DNA of 15,751 nt from Nitrospinae bacterium CG22_combo_CG10-13_8_21_14_all_47_10 (GTDB lineage: Bacteria; Nitrospinota; Nitrospinia; Nitrospinales; VA-1), in NCBI GenBank assembly GCA_002786505.1, contig PCTK01000085.1, positions 2,724 to 18,474 of the forward strand, given 5' to 3'. Shown in pieces: positions 15,408 through 15,751 of the stretch. Position numbers and translations under genes: made by a program. Each line of letters begins with the position of its first letter. Positions within the stretch are counted from its first letter, which is position 1. The notes beneath the pieces were generated by a model. It saw nothing but the letters and a program-made list of their open reading frames with translations, searched no databases and had not been told where the DNA came from.

Positions 15408-15751
15408 TCAAGCTTCCAGTGCACCCAAAATCTTTAAACGGACCAGGTTCAAAGCGGCTTGCGCAGATCGTTCTTTATTTCTAATCCGGTCATGCGTGAA
15501 GATAAATTTTTCACAGTAAGTACCCAACCGGTCATGCACCGCTATATAGGTCAAACCAACAGGTTTGAGGTCACTGCCTCCTGAGGGCCCTGCAATTCCG
15601 GTTACAGAAACCCCTATGTCGGCCCCGGTTACCCGGCAAACGCCTTCGGCCATGGCCCGGGCTACCGGTTCGCTCACTGCGCCAAATTCCTCAATCAATT
15701 TTGGCTCCACTTGCAAACGGCCTATTTTAGCTTCGTTGCTGTAAACAACAA
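15408..15751 (-). CDS. CinA C-terminal / PncC (nicotinamide-nucleotide amidase) domain, partial
   Basis: The frame is open from the right edge to a TGA at 15408-15410, about 114 residues. It reads VVYSNEAKIGRL at the edge, then EFGAVSEPVARAMAEG, then the signature SVTGIAGPSGGSDLKPVGLTYIAV. This is the C-terminal domain of CinA, which as PncC deamidates NMN in the pyridine-nucleotide salvage cycle. The N terminus lies outside the window, so a full CinA (with the molybdopterin-binding-like domain) cannot be distinguished from stand-alone PncC. An internal TTG at 15716 could start a shorter frame but would cut off a conserved strand. It ends 52 bases from the convergent rhomboid gene. Confidence 0.92.
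   Translation of the reverse strand, partial: VVYSNEAKIGRLQVEPKLIEEFGAVSEPVARAMAEGVCRVTGADIGVSVTGIAGPSGGSDLKPVGLTYIAVHDRLGTYCEKFIFTHDRIRNKERSAQAALNLVRLKILGALEA

Noticed and set aside
15397..15423. TGCACT/AGTGCA hairpin between the convergent rhomboid and cinA-type genes
   Set aside because: Six-bp stem with a 15-base loop, no U-tract on either strand, and one arm inside coding sequence; too weak for a terminator call.

Overview
The window comes from a bacterium of moderate G+C content, almost certainly a diderm (Gram-negative) lineage. The clues are an exported AmiC-type amidase, a MotA/MotB stator pair, a response regulator with an HD-GYP-like domain and a fused RibBA. No rRNA or other taxonomic marker is present. 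A Nitrospinota or deltaproteobacteria-like origin is a weak impression from protein style only.

Layout: nearly everything is on the minus strand, so the text runs right to left in transcription order. At the right edge is the C-terminal part of a CinA/PncC protein (minus), convergent with a rhomboid protease gene (plus, 14720-15355). Divergent from the rhomboid gene is a large NACHT-type STAND NTPase with a C-terminal SUMF1/FGE fold (12155-14551). A gene-free stretch of about 560 bases follows, holding a nested palindromic repeat (11785-11986). Next comes a tightly packed run: response regulator with degenerate HD-GYP, motA, motB, a short repeat-rich interruption, then ribD, ribE, ribBA, ribH, nusB and a metallophosphoesterase. 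A fresh sigma70-like promoter (3652-3680) then drives a TPR-containing N-acetylmuramoyl-L-alanine amidase and the ribosome-assembly GTPase der. After about 400 gene-free bases the N-terminal 100 codons of an EF-G-like GTPase run off the left edge.

How the genes work together: ribD-ribE-ribBA-ribH encode the main riboflavin-pathway enzymes from GTP and ribulose 5-phosphate (the intermediate phosphatase is not identified). They are translationally coupled by short overlaps or gaps and followed by nusB, a common pairing. motA and motB form the torque-generating stator, and the regulator in front of them may connect signalling to motor function.

The three most notable points are: (1) the NACHT-SUMF1 protein, whose SUMF1 domain lacks the FGE catalytic cysteines, pointing to a recognition rather than enzymatic role; (2) the loss of several metal-ligand positions in the HD-GYP domain next to the stator genes; and (3) a 244-bp element with near-perfect 20-bp terminal inverted repeats between motB and ribD. 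That element supplies the motB stop codon and appears to have split an originally continuous operon.
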